A stretch of 64,000 nt of DNA, taken from the NCBI GenBank assembly GCA_013288705.1, contig JABDBI010000005.1:32072-96071 (forward strand), in the 5' to 3' direction. The notes below the pieces were generated by a model that saw only the letters and a program-made list of their open reading frames with translations, was not told the origin of the DNA and searched no databases. Origin of the DNA: Methanobacteriota archaeon (GTDB lineage: Bacteria > Myxococcota > UBA727 > JABDBI01). Every line of letters starts with the position of its first letter. The stretch's first letter is position 1. Below are positions 1 through 9,181 of the stretch, piece by piece. Both the position numbers and the translations under genes were made by a program.

Positions 1-1
1 T

Positions 2-199
2 GAAGACGGCACATCCGGTGAAATTGACTTAGCAGATAGACTATATGGCCCAGTCTTTGAGCCGCTCAAATCTGAGACAATGTTTATGAAGGTTGCTGTT
101 GATCGATTCGGTGCAATCTACTGGCCCAATGGAGCAGATCTTGCGCCTGATGCGTTGTACGATCAGCTCAGGCACAAAGGCCAAAAAGAGCTAGCATAA
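2..199 (+). CDS. DUF2442 domain protein, 3' end only
   Basis: The first 199 bases read open in one frame to a TAA stop and give about 65 residues. They end in the typical DUF2442 pattern: an F-E-P-L-K stretch, then V-A-V-D-R-F-G-A-I-Y-W-P-N-G-A-D, then L-A-P-D-A-L-Y. DUF2442 proteins are small and are often encoded next to DUF4160 proteins in pairs that look like toxin-antitoxin modules. The partner would lie before the window, so I cannot test this. The start is missing. The family assignment is good; the function is unknown. Confidence 0.75.
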   Translation, partial: EDGTSGEIDLADRLYGPVFEPLKSETMFMKVAVDRFGAIYWPNGADLAPDALYDQLRHKGQKELA

Positions 200-304
200 C
201 CTGATCCATTACCTGCTAAAACGACATCTATTTACTATACTCATTCTGAGCTGTTTGGCGCGGAACACCGGTTCCGTGCGCATAGCAGTAAGGGAGAGTA
301 ATAT

Positions 305-754
305 ATGTGTAACAGATATGTAAAATCAATGATTCATACAGCAGTGTTATGCATGGGTGTCGCAGCTATGTTTGTCGCGTTCGAGCGAGTCGCCAATGCC
401 GACTGTGGTTGTACGCCTATTGTATGTGCAGGTAAGGCCAGCGTTCAGGATGGTGCAACTTGCGCGTGTGTGATTCCTACTATCGCCTGCGAGCTGCCGG
501 TAACATGCCCATCAGGGCAGGGCTTCGACCAGCTCACTTGTGCCTGTGCTGTTTGTTCAGGTGGAGGCTTGCCAACATGCGAGCAGGATGCAATTAACGC
601 CTATACAGCAGCCGTGACAGCCATCCCGGCAACTGATGTCTGCGAAGAAACAAAGAAGGCAGTTCATACCGATAATGAGGCACTTCACAAGGCTCTGGAA
701 GCCTGCGAGCATCAAATGTGCTCAAAGGAAAAAGCCGCCGGTGGTGAAGATTAA
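305..754 (+). CDS. Small secreted cysteine-rich protein
   Basis: This 149-residue protein is of unknown function. Residues 1 to about 32 form a signal peptide with a hydrophobic core, ending in an A-N-A site just before D-C-G-C. The mature part has many cysteines in short spacings (C-G-C, C-A-C, C-A-C-A-V-C), which suggests a disulfide-rich extracytoplasmic domain. The last 50 residues are charged and helical. The start is supported by a purine-rich AAGGGAGAG site just upstream. It stands alone between the DUF2442 gene and a hairpin. Several other Cys-rich exported proteins occur in this window. Confidence 0.75.
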   Translation: MCNRYVKSMIHTAVLCMGVAAMFVAFERVANADCGCTPIVCAGKASVQDGATCACVIPTIACELPVTCPSGQGFDQLTCACAVCSGGGLPTCEQDAINAYTAAVTAIPATDVCEETKKAVHTDNEALHKALEACEHQMCSKEKAAGGED

Positions 755-760
755 GTAAAC

Positions 761-812
761 GCCTCCCCTCCCAACGCTCTCCTCCATTTTTGGAGGGGGC
801 GTTGCAAGAGGC
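761..812. terminator. Hairpin between convergent genes
   Basis: A stem-loop lies seven bases after the stop of the small secreted gene. The inner arms are aacgc..cctcca and tggagg..gcgtt around a tttt loop, and the outer arms are gcctc/gaggc. There is no long T tract, but the site lies between convergent genes, so it may end transcription from both sides. Confidence 0.45.
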
Positions 813-823
813 GCTAGCCAGCT

Positions 824-1459
824 CTACTTCGGCTCGTCGCCATAAGGCCACACACCCTTATAGCTCGGGCGCGCACGCAAACGGTCACGCCACGATATCA
901 CATGCGGAAATCCACCCATGTCGAGGTCTTTCACTCGACCGAGTAAATCAAGCAGCGGTATGGCAAGCGTATCCGCTACCGAATAATCCCCCGCCAAAAA
1001 TGCCCGTCGCGCAAGATGCGCATCCAGCACATCAATCTGCTGCTCAAATGCCTCTAACAGCTCGCCATACTTACCCGCGTGATGATTCTTCTCTTCCAAA
1101 CACGCCCACAAGCTCTCAGCAAAACCCGTCGCAATAAAGCTCAACCACGACAGCGCCTGCGCTTTTGAAGCCAAATCCACAAACGCCAACGACGTCTTTT
1201 CAAAACGCTCTGCCAAGAAAAGCAAAATCGCTGGAGATTCAAAAATCGCGAGCTCACCGCCCGGTCTGTGCTCTACCAATGCCGGCAATCGCCCAAAGGG
1301 GCTGCGTTTTAAAAACGCTGCAGTACGGGGTTTTGTGAGATCCACATCGCGCGGTGTAAACGCTTGGTCACACTCGTTGAGTGCGATGCGCACTGCTACA
1401 CAAAAAGGCGACAGACGATGTTCGTATAATGTAAATAAGGGAGCTTTATTTTGAACCAT
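824..1459 (-). CDS. Glutathione S-transferase family protein
   Basis: At 211 residues this is the usual GST length. The N-terminal thioredoxin-like half has the L-Y-E-H-R-L-S-P-F-C start and, near residues 52-75, the S-P-F-G-R-L-P-A-L-V region with its cis-proline, followed by the E-S-P-A-I-L glutathione-binding turn. The C-terminal helical domain carries the S-V-A-D-T-L-A-I-P-L capping motif. Substrate class cannot be told from sequence; stress detoxification or a stringent-starvation-like role are both possible. The ATG follows a GAGAGAAGAA site. It diverges from the pilin gene across only 35 bases. Confidence 0.85.
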   Translation of the reverse strand: MVQNKAPLFTLYEHRLSPFCVAVRIALNECDQAFTPRDVDLTKPRTAAFLKRSPFGRLPALVEHRPGGELAIFESPAILLFLAERFEKTSLAFVDLASKAQALSWLSFIATGFAESLWACLEEKNHHAGKYGELLEAFEQQIDVLDAHLARRAFLAGDYSVADTLAIPLLDLLGRVKDLDMGGFPHVISWRDRLRARPSYKGVWPYGDEPK

Positions 1460-1494
1460 TTTCTTCTCTCGCGAAACACGCTATTGCTTATGAC

Positions 1495-1890
1495 ATGGCA
1501 AAGGGTTTTTGGAAAGGCACTTCTGTGCTTGAAATAGGCTTCGTTGCTGCGGTGCTACTCAGCCTCGTGGCCTTCACCATACCGAATTTTCGTCGCCTCC
1601 AGTGTCAGGCGGTGCAAAGCGAAGCGCGCTGGACTTTGGGGCAAATCGCCGAAGCGCAAGCGTTGGCGCGCATGCAAACCGGGCAGTATTTTACGTTAGA
1701 ACAGCTGCTGCATGGCGATCGGGTGTCCTTGCGGGATCGTTTTTATCGCTATGAAACGGTTGGAGAGCCCGATGCAAAGACCTATGAGATTCAGGCACTT
1801 GGCTTAACGGGAACCAAAGTTGCCGGCGATATTTGGACCGTCAACGAGAAACAAAAGATCACCAATGTCCGCAGCGTATGCACAAAGTAA
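1495..1890 (+). CDS. Divergent type IV pilin-like protein
   Basis: This 131-residue protein has a type III signal: a short basic leader ending in Gly8, then T-S-V-L-E with the conserved Glu at mature position 5, then a hydrophobic helix ending T-I-P-N-F. A pilin family would usually show F-T-L-I-E-L, so the cleavage region is divergent (T at +1 rather than F). The rest has one central and one C-terminal cysteine. No other pilus genes are nearby, so it is either an orphan major/minor pilin or a pseudopilin. The pseudouridine synthase starts inside its 3' end. Confidence 0.6.
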   Translation: MAKGFWKGTSVLEIGFVAAVLLSLVAFTIPNFRRLQCQAVQSEARWTLGQIAEAQALARMQTGQYFTLEQLLHGDRVSLRDRFYRYETVGEPDAKTYEIQALGLTGTKVAGDIWTVNEKQKITNVRSVCTK

Positions 1891-2857
1891 AGCCGTCGTT
1901 CAGCGCTGGCAGGTGCCCATCCACCGGGAAGGCATCCGCGCAGACCTCTACCTAGTCGAACACGTCGGCCGCCTGACAAGAGCCAAAGCCCAACACATCA
2001 TCACCTCCGGCGACTTCAGGTTTTCCCCTCTCCCGCTGAGCGGGAGAGGGATCAAGGGTGAGGGTGCGCCCCAGCTCAAACCTTCAAAGGTTCTCTACGG
2101 CGGCGAATCCGTCGAACTCTGGCGCCTCCCCCCCGACGAAGAACGCCCCCCCGAGCACTACGGCGTCACCATCCTCCACGAAGACCAAGACGTCCTCGTC
2201 GTCAACAAACCCTCCGGCCTAGCCGTACACCCCACGGCGCGCGACTTACACCACACCCTCACCACCTGGCTCCGACTCACCTATCCCGACAATCCCCCTC
2301 GTCCCTGCCATCGCCTCGATCGCGAAACCAGCGGCGTGCTCATCTGCGCGCGGACGAAATCAGCAGAATCGCGCATCAAGCAAGCGTTCATGCATGGCGA
2401 GGTGAGCAAAACTTACGTCGCTGTGGTCATCGGTCATCTCGAGAAATCTCTATGCATTGATTGGCCACTCGCATTGCAGGGCAATCGGGGGTTGGTGCGA
2501 ATCAAGATGATCCGCGACGAGAATGGCGCGCCTTCGCGCACCGACGTAGAACCGCTGCGCTATTGTGTGCACACGGGTTGCACATTGGTGCGCTGCATGC
2601 CGAAGACCGGGCGGCAGCATCAGATTCGCGCACATCTGGCAGGGGAGGGATTTCCCATTATGGGAGATAAGCTCTATGCCATGGGCGAAGTGTATTTCGA
2701 CGCGATGACGAAACTCCCGATGAACTCTTCGCTTCCACGACTGCAATTGCACGCGTGGCGGCTAGAGGTTTTTGGCCTTCGTGTCGAAGCAGAGCTGCCA
2801 CGCTGGCACAGCTTCGATGATTCCGCTTGTCATGCGAATTGTTTCGCGATGATTTAA
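1865..2857 (+). CDS. RluA-family 23S rRNA/tRNA pseudouridine synthase
   Basis: This enzyme isomerises uridine to pseudouridine in RNA. It has an N-terminal S4-like RNA-binding segment, then the catalytic motif H-R-L-D-R-E-T-S-G with the nucleophilic Asp, and the later G-R-Q-H-Q-I-R-A-H-L motif of the RluA/C/D family. The exact target cannot be assigned. I chose the ATG at 1865, 26 bases inside the pilin gene; an in-frame ATG at 1820 would add 15 residues with no family match. The S4 region is interrupted by an in-frame palindromic repeat (2026-2050) that encodes an S-P-L-P-L-S-G-R-G peptide. The 3' end overlaps the convergent ATPase gene by 96 bases. Confidence 0.88.
   Translation: MSAAYAQSKAVVQRWQVPIHREGIRADLYLVEHVGRLTRAKAQHIITSGDFRFSPLPLSGRGIKGEGAPQLKPSKVLYGGESVELWRLPPDEERPPEHYGVTILHEDQDVLVVNKPSGLAVHPTARDLHHTLTTWLRLTYPDNPPRPCHRLDRETSGVLICARTKSAESRIKQAFMHGEVSKTYVAVVIGHLEKSLCIDWPLALQGNRGLVRIKMIRDENGAPSRTDVEPLRYCVHTGCTLVRCMPKTGRQHQIRAHLAGEGFPIMGDKLYAMGEVYFDAMTKLPMNSSLPRLQLHAWRLEVFGLRVEAELPRWHSFDDSACHANCFAMI
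2026..2050. repeat. REP-like palindrome inside a coding region
   Basis: The near-perfect palindrome ccctctcccgctgagcggg continues as agaggg, followed by the atcaagggtgagggtg tail often seen with this repeat class in proteobacteria. It lies in frame within the RluA-family gene and adds roughly 15 residues between the S4 strand and its Gly-Gly-Glu end. Four related copies lie at 4145, 12961, 17227 and 55601. Confidence 0.85.
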
Positions 2858-4078
2858 AGTCACGATTTTACTTTCGCTGATGCGCAGCTCTTGCATCGCA
2901 TCTTCCAACGCGCGGATTTCACGTGCCCGTGTACGAGCATCATCCAGGTTGAGCGCCACTTGATAAAGTGCCTGCTCGCCGCGATTGGAGGTGGCGATGA
3001 AATCCACCTCTGCGCCTTTTTGCGTGCGAAAATACTCTACTTTGAAGCCTTGCCGCCGCAGTTCTAAGTAAACCCAATTCTCGAGCAAATGCCCAAAATC
3101 AGCATGCGGCTGATGCAAAAAGGCATGGATGAGTCCGGCATCTATTAAGTAAACTTTGCGCGGATTGGTGCGCTGCACGCGTACTGAGCGAGCGCAAATA
3201 GAGATAGGGAAAATCAAATAGGCATCATGCAAATAATCCAAATAGTCGTACAAATCGTTCTTGCTGCAGCTGATGCCTTGCGAGCGCAAATCATTGTAAA
3301 ACTTGTTCACGCTAAACAAAGCAGCTGGTGCAGCAAGCAAGCTTCTCACCATGGCCCGCAGCACTTGTACATTGGCGACATTATATCGCTCAATAATGTC
3401 GCGCAAAATTACGACATCCACATATTCTTGCAAAATTTTGATGCGATATTCTTCGGCTAACCCTTGCACTTCGGGAAAGCCGCCTAACTGCAAAAACTGA
3501 CGCGCGCGGTTGGCCAACCATGCGCGTGCTTGTGCGCCCGGAGAAGCAGCAAAAGAAAAAGTAGGATTTTCGTGAATCAGCGTCTCTTTAAAACTGTAAG
3601 GAAAAACTTCGGTGGTAAGGGCCCTGCCCCGCAAAGCCGTAGCGATTTCTTTGCTAAGCAATTTAGACGAAGAGCCAGTGATGGCGAGTTGCACATTCTC
3701 GGTATCAAGCAAGCGTCGTACAAAACGCTCCCAGCCATCGATGTTTTGGATTTCGTCTAAGAAAAAATAGCAGCGCTCTTTCTTGAGCTCGGGAAACATG
3801 CGGTAATAAGTGTCCGGAATCAAGTGCAACCGATCCACCGTAAGCGGTAGCAGACGCTCATCATCAAAGTTCATGTACAAGATGTTTTTTTTTGGAAGTC
3901 CCTGAGCGAGTTGCTGTTGCATGACTTGGTACAGCAGGGAGGTTTTGCCTACCCGCCGCATGCCCACAATGGCATCTATCTTGCCGGGAATTTGGGGAAG
4001 TTTCGCTTCCCGCGCCTGCATGCGAGGCAGGTCTCGCTCTTGAAAGTCGGAAATCAGGTGCTCAATGAGGGTTTCCAT
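2762..4078 (-). CDS. AAA-type ATPase with DUF4143 nuclease-like tail
   Basis: At 438 residues it is typical of the AAA_14/DUF4143 family. It has a Walker A motif G-M-R-R-V-G-K-T-S near residue 40 and a Walker B motif Y-F-F-L-D-E-I near residue 105, followed by T-G-S-S as sensor 1. The C-terminal DUF4143 part shows G-A-E-V-D-F-I, a PD-(D/E)XK-like nuclease motif. Family members are common and often sporadic between strains; their biological role is unknown. The last 96 bases are antisense to the pseudouridine synthase gene. A second member of the family enters the window at its right end. Confidence 0.88.
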   Translation of the reverse strand: METLIEHLISDFQERDLPRMQAREAKLPQIPGKIDAIVGMRRVGKTSLLYQVMQQQLAQGLPKKNILYMNFDDERLLPLTVDRLHLIPDTYYRMFPELKKERCYFFLDEIQNIDGWERFVRRLLDTENVQLAITGSSSKLLSKEIATALRGRALTTEVFPYSFKETLIHENPTFSFAASPGAQARAWLANRARQFLQLGGFPEVQGLAEEYRIKILQEYVDVVILRDIIERYNVANVQVLRAMVRSLLAAPAALFSVNKFYNDLRSQGISCSKNDLYDYLDYLHDAYLIFPISICARSVRVQRTNPRKVYLIDAGLIHAFLHQPHADFGHLLENWVYLELRRQGFKVEYFRTQKGAEVDFIATSNRGEQALYQVALNLDDARTRAREIRALEDAMQELRISESKIVTLNHRETIRMTSGIIEAVPAWQLCFDTKAKNL

Positions 4079-4144
4079 ACCTCCAATCTATCTCCTAAAA
4101 AGAGAAAGATCAAGCAGGATGTTTCTCCAAAAACAAGCAAGCCC

Positions 4145-4167
4145 CCCTCTCCCCTCGCGGGAGAGGG
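4145..4167. repeat. REP-like palindrome
   Basis: This copy (ccctctcccctcgcgggaga plus ggg) has a shorter loop than the others and is flanked by extra C and G runs. It sits just after the stop of the coiled-coil lipoprotein gene and upstream of the DUF4143 ATPase gene, where it could also act as a terminator. Confidence 0.75.
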
Positions 4168-4195
4168 GGGAGGGGGCCGCGTATTAAAAACAATT

Positions 4196-7100
4196 CTAAT
4201 GCGCGCTATTACCTGCCGGAGGTGGCGGAGTTTGTGTGCCGGAGGAAGTAGCGGCGCGACGAGCTGCAGCCACGGCAGCAGCTGCTGCTGCCGTGCCACT
4301 AGCAAGAGACGAGCTTCGCGAACGCGATGGCGACGGACGCAGGCGGCTCACGAACTCATTTGAAGTACCGCTTGCTGCGGGCGGCACCGAAATGGTGCTG
4401 CCGACTGGTAACAGGTTAGCAAGTGCACTACTTCGGCCAGAAAGCGTCCGCCGCACTGGCAGCCCTTGCATGACGCGTGGCGGCATTATCGCAGTCGCTG
4501 GAGCAGCCGGCGGGGCGACAACTATGCTGTCGGAGATTCCCATATGCCCAAATGAGGCACTCACAGCAGCGGCGGCGGAGCTGTTGCCATTATTGCTAAT
4601 GGAGCTGGCGGTCGTCGCTGTTGTGGGCATTGCTGTTGAAGCGCTGGCGCTTCCCTGTGCCATTTGTACAAATTCCGGGAACTCCGTCGCCATGAATTCA
4701 TGATCCACCGAACGCATGGTCCCGTTAGAACCCATTCTAGTGCGAATTTCCGCAACCCTTTGCTGCGTTGCTTGCGGCTTTCTTGCTAATGCGGCTTCAA
4801 AAGTAGCAGCGACTGCTGCGGCTGCTCTGTCACCACTGGAGGAACGAGAAATGCTCGGCGCTGCTGCCGATGCAGTTGCTGAAGTCGATGCCGCGGGTAC
4901 AGCGCTGCTGGTGGGCACTGCTTCAACAGGCAGATCGAGTAGAACGCCTTCAACTTGTCGCCTGTCACCGGCCGCTGCTGATACTACCGGGGACGACGGC
5001 GCTGTGGCTATGGCTGTCGGGGAGTTAGGGTCAAATGGTAGTACCGCATGATTAGCACGTTGCGCTAACAGCACAGCGGCGTGGGCAGCATCATTGAAAG
5101 TCAAGCTATCTGACATTCTATGGCCGGTCGCTGGGACTGAGGCCACTAATGTCACCGGAGTCGACGGCGAAAAAACTGTCGTCGTATCCGAAGTTGCTGT
5201 TCCTGCAGCTGTGGTCGTAGCGGCTGACGCCGTCATTCTTCCATGCGAATCTATCGCTCTCTCAGCTACTGCCAAAATATCAGGGTGCAAGGCCGACAGC
5301 CGACCAAATTCCGCTGCAGACATTGACCCACCCATTTCAACAGTCGCCGGAATAGAGGTGCTCGTCGCCATTGCCGCAGTTCCTGATGCCACCGGAGTCG
5401 ATGGCGTAAAATGCGTCGTCGTATCCAAAGCACCATTCTGGGGAACAAGACGCGGTGTGGAATCGGCTGCTGCGGCCGCAGCTGCCGCAGGTACAGCGGA
5501 TCTGGTTGTCGTCCCGCTAGAAGACAAAACTGACAGCGCCCGCTGCCTCGCCGCACTAAAATCAGCCTCATTCATGCTTCCGGTCATTGGTGCTACTGCG
5601 GGTGGCGTCTGCATTAAGTCCGGCACAGGCCTGGGAACAAATCTACCTGCGGCTGCAGCACTGGTTGAAGCTGTTGAAACCGCGAGAGGCGTATGCGAGG
5701 TAACCATTCTTCGAAGGGAATCCAGGGCCGGGAAATCTGGCTGGATCGATTCGATGTGTCCGAGCAACACATTCGTCTGCGAGCGCAGCAAAGAATTTTC
5801 ATTTCGCAAGTCACGCATATGTCGGTCATTTGTATCAAGCGCTTGTCTCGCGCTCTCTTCGTTTCTGCGCGCCCTCCTAACCGCATTCACCAAAAGCACC
5901 CGCGCAGAGCTAGCTACCGCACCAAACCTTGCCAGCGTAGTTTCTGCATCTTGGCGTCGCCTATTATGTTCATCTCTCGCAACCCGCGTCTGCGTAATTA
6001 AAGTACCCGCCTCTGCCGTAGCCGCAGCTCGTGCATCCGATATACGCGCTTCTACGCCATTCAATTGTTGGTTTAGTCTACTAATCTGCTCATTTCGAGC
6101 AGCAACAAGACTCTGGCTTTCAGTCAACTGGGCATTACGAGCTTCCAGGGTTTGACGAGAATTATCAAGCTGAACCTCAAGCTCCCTCACCCGCCTCTCC
6201 TGTCTCGTCACTTGTACCAAAGCACGGTCTCTTTCTGTTTGTGCTTCTTGGGTTGATCGCTCAAGCGCCGCCGTGTTGATCTGAAGCTGGTGGATTTCTT
6301 GTTGGCTCCGTCTTATACGTTCATTTGGCTCACGCAAACTCCCTCTCGCCTCCGCTAACTCGCGTTCCAAGCGGGCGATTTCCAACTCATCTGTGCTGTG
6401 TCGCTCGTTGGCTCTCTTCAGGTCCGCTTCCAACCGAGCAATATTTGCAGCCCCTTGCTCGACCGTTTGACGAAGCTCATCAATCGTTCCCTGCCGGGCA
6501 ACAAGCTCTCTTGTAGCCGCGGTCAGTTCAAGAGCAATCGCAGCACGCCTCCTCTCGCTCTCATCCGCAAGGCGATTTGCTTCGGTGACCGCAGCACCCA
6601 ACTCTGCAATTCGAGCTTGCAAAGCGGTGATTTCAGCATTTCTTACGGCGACATCTCTTTCCAAGCCCTGATTTGATAACGTCACCGCTGCAAGTTGAGC
6701 CTGTGCACGCTCCAAGTCTGCCCGAAGCTGTTGATTAGCAGCATCCCGCGCAGCGATCTGCTCGTTGAGCGTCGCTAACAACGCATCTTGCTGCCTAGCA
6801 TGGTCGACCGCCATTGCTAAACTCGCACTCTGAGCCTCCGCTCCTCTCACGGCTCTATCTGCAGCACTACGAGCCGCCTCAAGCGAGGCCTCTGCATCGG
6901 CAAGCAAACCATTGCGCCGCTCAAGCTCTGCTTGCAACCTCGAAACATTAGCCCGCAAATCAACTATCAATGCAGAGTTGGTCTCGCCGCCAGTTCGCAA
7001 GGTTTGGTTGTCTGCCAGCGCTCGGTCAAGTTGAGCTTGCATCTCCCTCAACTGTTGCCGCAGAGTATCCAGATCGCCCGATTGCCGCGCTATGAGAGTT

Positions 7101-9106
7101 GCCGCCTCCCGGGCGTTAGCTGCTTGCGTTGCTGCGAGCTCCTCAGAGTCTCTAAGCTGACCTTCCTGTCTGTCGACAGTTGCGCGCAATCGCTCGCGTT
7201 CCGCCTCAAGCGCACGCAATGCCTCACTATGGCGAGCGCTCAGATCTGCAAGCGAACGACCTGCGGTAGCAGCAGCTGCAGCAGCAGAAGAAGCATTTTC
7301 GTCTCGCGTCCTTTCTAGCTCCGCCGTCAATGCCGCCACACGCTGTTCGGATGCTGCAGCTGCAGCCGCATTCTCCGAGGACAGACGCTGTTGAAGAGCA
7401 GCCAATTCATGCTGCAACTGAGCGGCATGGGCATCAGTGGCAACCCTGGCTTGCTCAATTAGCCGATCACGTTCCGCCCGAAGATCGCTCAGCACCTGCT
7501 CCAATGTAGCATTTCGCTGCCGAGCTGCTGCAGCAGAAGCATCTGTCGACGATTGCAGGGATTGGAGCTGCGCTGTCAACGAGCTAACACGCGCTGCGGA
7601 TGCTGCGGCGTCAGCGGCTGCTGATTCACGAGATGAAGACATGTCGAGTAATTGCTGCTGGAGCCGAGAAATTTGGGCCTGCAACTCTGTTACGCGGGCC
7701 AAGTGTTCTCTCGACAATCGATCCGCCGCCAATTGAGCTGCTACACCCCGCTCATCAAGGCTCTGTTGCAATGCCGCGACACGATCAGCCGCAGTTCGTT
7801 CCGCCTCAGCTTTAGCAAGCCGTAATGTTTCGAGTTCACTTTGAAGTGTGGTCGCTCGTTGAGACGCGGTTGCTAACTCTGTCGTCACTGTTTGGCCTGT
7901 TGTGCCAGCCAACGTTAGCTGTGCGCGTAAAGAGTCCAGTTCCCTTTGTAAGTCGGCTACCTGGCGTTGGGATTCCGCTAGCGACGCAGGGGTAGCTTGT
8001 TCCAACGACGTGCGCGCTCTTTCAAACTCCGTAGTATGCTGTCCCAAGCGAGCCGTCAAAACAGCGAGCTGAGCTCTAAGTCGGTCAACCTCATTAGCCG
8101 AACTCTGCGCGACGACGTTTGCCACAAGCATAGCAACCACGGCGTGGCCTACATCAGTGCTGGATGTGGAAGCCGCCGCTGGTACCATTTTTCCATGACC
8201 ATTAAGTAATCCGCTCAGATCAAGATTAATCGCTTCGCCAGCGCAATCACCCAATGCACATTGCACGGCAGCATCAACGGAACTTGAGGACGCCGCACTC
8301 GACGCTGCTGCGCCGGCAGCGGCATTTCCAGCACCACCAAGCGCGCCACCAAGTCCTGAAGATGATGCTGACGATACAGTTTCAAGGGCACCCGTTGACA
8401 ACATTGAAGCGGCGGTTGCTGCAGCTGTCACAGCAGGCTCGGTTTGCGTGGCCGTGGTTACGAGTATAGGAGGCACGCTGGCAGCGACGGCAGGGGCCGA
8501 AGCTAAAGCGGCTCTAGCGGCTCGTGCAGCGGCTTGTGCAGCTGTTTGCTCAGCAGTAGTGGCGCGCGCCAGAGCATCAGCAAGTGCAGATTGATTAGCA
8601 GCATTAGCAGCCGCGCTAGCACTCCGAGCAGCATCCGCAGCAGCAGTTAGAGCCCCATTGTGAGCCAGTGCCTGAGCAGCAGCAGCATCTCGGGCAGCAT
8701 CAGCAGCAGCGCGAGCCAGTGCCGCAGCGTGAGCCCGAGCAGCAGCATCAGCAGCGGTGCGAGCAGCAGCTTCACGCGCCAAAGCCGCAGCTTCCGTTAC
8801 AGTCCCGCGGTATATCCACGCGTCAAACCACCCGCGATGGTACCCCAAGCCTAAAGCCGCCAGCGTCATAACAACCGCAATCGTCCCTCGATACTCCCAA
8901 GCCGTGTCCAACACATATCCCCAACTCTGGACATTCTCTGCACCCGCAGAACTAGCCGCTGCCACAACAGGTGCCTCTGGCGGTGCCGGCGGCAACTCCT
9001 CCGCGACAATCGGCACAACCTGCTCAACCGGAACCTTCGCCGCAGGCGGACACGAGCTACCCGTTATCATCAAAAACATCAGAGCTAAGGAAATCAACTT
9101 ACGCAT
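4196..9106 (-). CDS. Very long Ala-rich coiled-coil lipoprotein
   Basis: This 1636-residue protein is not recognised by family. The N-terminus is a lipoprotein signal with Cys19 in T-G-S-S-C. A Pro/Ala linker leads to a hydrophobic segment at about 74-89 (T-I-A-V-V-M-T-L-A-A-L-G-L). An Ala-rich helical part follows (to about 250), then a long heptad-rich coiled coil (about 320-1130) of repeated L-x-x-x-R/E-A-E patterns. The C-terminal 500 residues are Ser/Thr/Ala-rich low complexity with short sequence repeats, ending in P-P-P-P-A-G. It could tether or scaffold the envelope. The opposite strand has long open frames only because of the skewed codon content; I take those as shadows. Confidence 0.8.
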   Translation of the reverse strand: MRKLISLALMFLMITGSSCPPAAKVPVEQVVPIVAEELPPAPPEAPVVAAASSAGAENVQSWGYVLDTAWEYRGTIAVVMTLAALGLGYHRGWFDAWIYRGTVTEAAALAREAAARTAADAAARAHAAALARAAADAARDAAAAQALAHNGALTAAADAARSASAAANAANQSALADALARATTAEQTAAQAAARAARAALASAPAVAASVPPILVTTATQTEPAVTAAATAASMLSTGALETVSSASSSGLGGALGGAGNAAAGAAASSAASSSSVDAAVQCALGDCAGEAINLDLSGLLNGHGKMVPAAASTSSTDVGHAVVAMLVANVVAQSSANEVDRLRAQLAVLTARLGQHTTEFERARTSLEQATPASLAESQRQVADLQRELDSLRAQLTLAGTTGQTVTTELATASQRATTLQSELETLRLAKAEAERTAADRVAALQQSLDERGVAAQLAADRLSREHLARVTELQAQISRLQQQLLDMSSSRESAAADAAASAARVSSLTAQLQSLQSSTDASAAAARQRNATLEQVLSDLRAERDRLIEQARVATDAHAAQLQHELAALQQRLSSENAAAAAASEQRVAALTAELERTRDENASSAAAAAATAGRSLADLSARHSEALRALEAERERLRATVDRQEGQLRDSEELAATQAANAREAATLIARQSGDLDTLRQQLREMQAQLDRALADNQTLRTGGETNSALIVDLRANVSRLQAELERRNGLLADAEASLEAARSAADRAVRGAEAQSASLAMAVDHARQQDALLATLNEQIAARDAANQQLRADLERAQAQLAAVTLSNQGLERDVAVRNAEITALQARIAELGAAVTEANRLADESERRRAAIALELTAATRELVARQGTIDELRQTVEQGAANIARLEADLKRANERHSTDELEIARLERELAEARGSLREPNERIRRSQQEIHQLQINTAALERSTQEAQTERDRALVQVTRQERRVRELEVQLDNSRQTLEARNAQLTESQSLVAARNEQISRLNQQLNGVEARISDARAAATAEAGTLITQTRVARDEHNRRRQDAETTLARFGAVASSARVLLVNAVRRARRNEESARQALDTNDRHMRDLRNENSLLRSQTNVLLGHIESIQPDFPALDSLRRMVTSHTPLAVSTASTSAAAAGRFVPRPVPDLMQTPPAVAPMTGSMNEADFSAARQRALSVLSSSGTTTRSAVPAAAAAAAADSTPRLVPQNGALDTTTHFTPSTPVASGTAAMATSTSIPATVEMGGSMSAAEFGRLSALHPDILAVAERAIDSHGRMTASAATTTAAGTATSDTTTVFSPSTPVTLVASVPATGHRMSDSLTFNDAAHAAVLLAQRANHAVLPFDPNSPTAIATAPSSPVVSAAAGDRRQVEGVLLDLPVEAVPTSSAVPAASTSATASAAAPSISRSSSGDRAAAAVAATFEAALARKPQATQQRVAEIRTRMGSNGTMRSVDHEFMATEFPEFVQMAQGSASASTAMPTTATTASSISNNGNSSAAAAVSASFGHMGISDSIVVAPPAAPATAIMPPRVMQGLPVRRTLSGRSSALANLLPVGSTISVPPAASGTSNEFVSRLRPSPSRSRSSSLASGTAAAAAAVAAARRAATSSGTQTPPPPAGNSAH

Positions 9107-9181
9107 GAGTCACCATTAAAAAGCAATATTAATGAACAAATCTTATATAAACATGAGCCATCATTGTAAACAGGGTATTTC

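Noticed and set aside
5094..6155. Long plus-strand open frame opposite the coiled-coil gene
   Set aside because: It is Ala/Val/Ser-rich with no domain, and arises from the skewed codons of the real minus-strand gene, as do the other frames in 4.2-9.1 kb.
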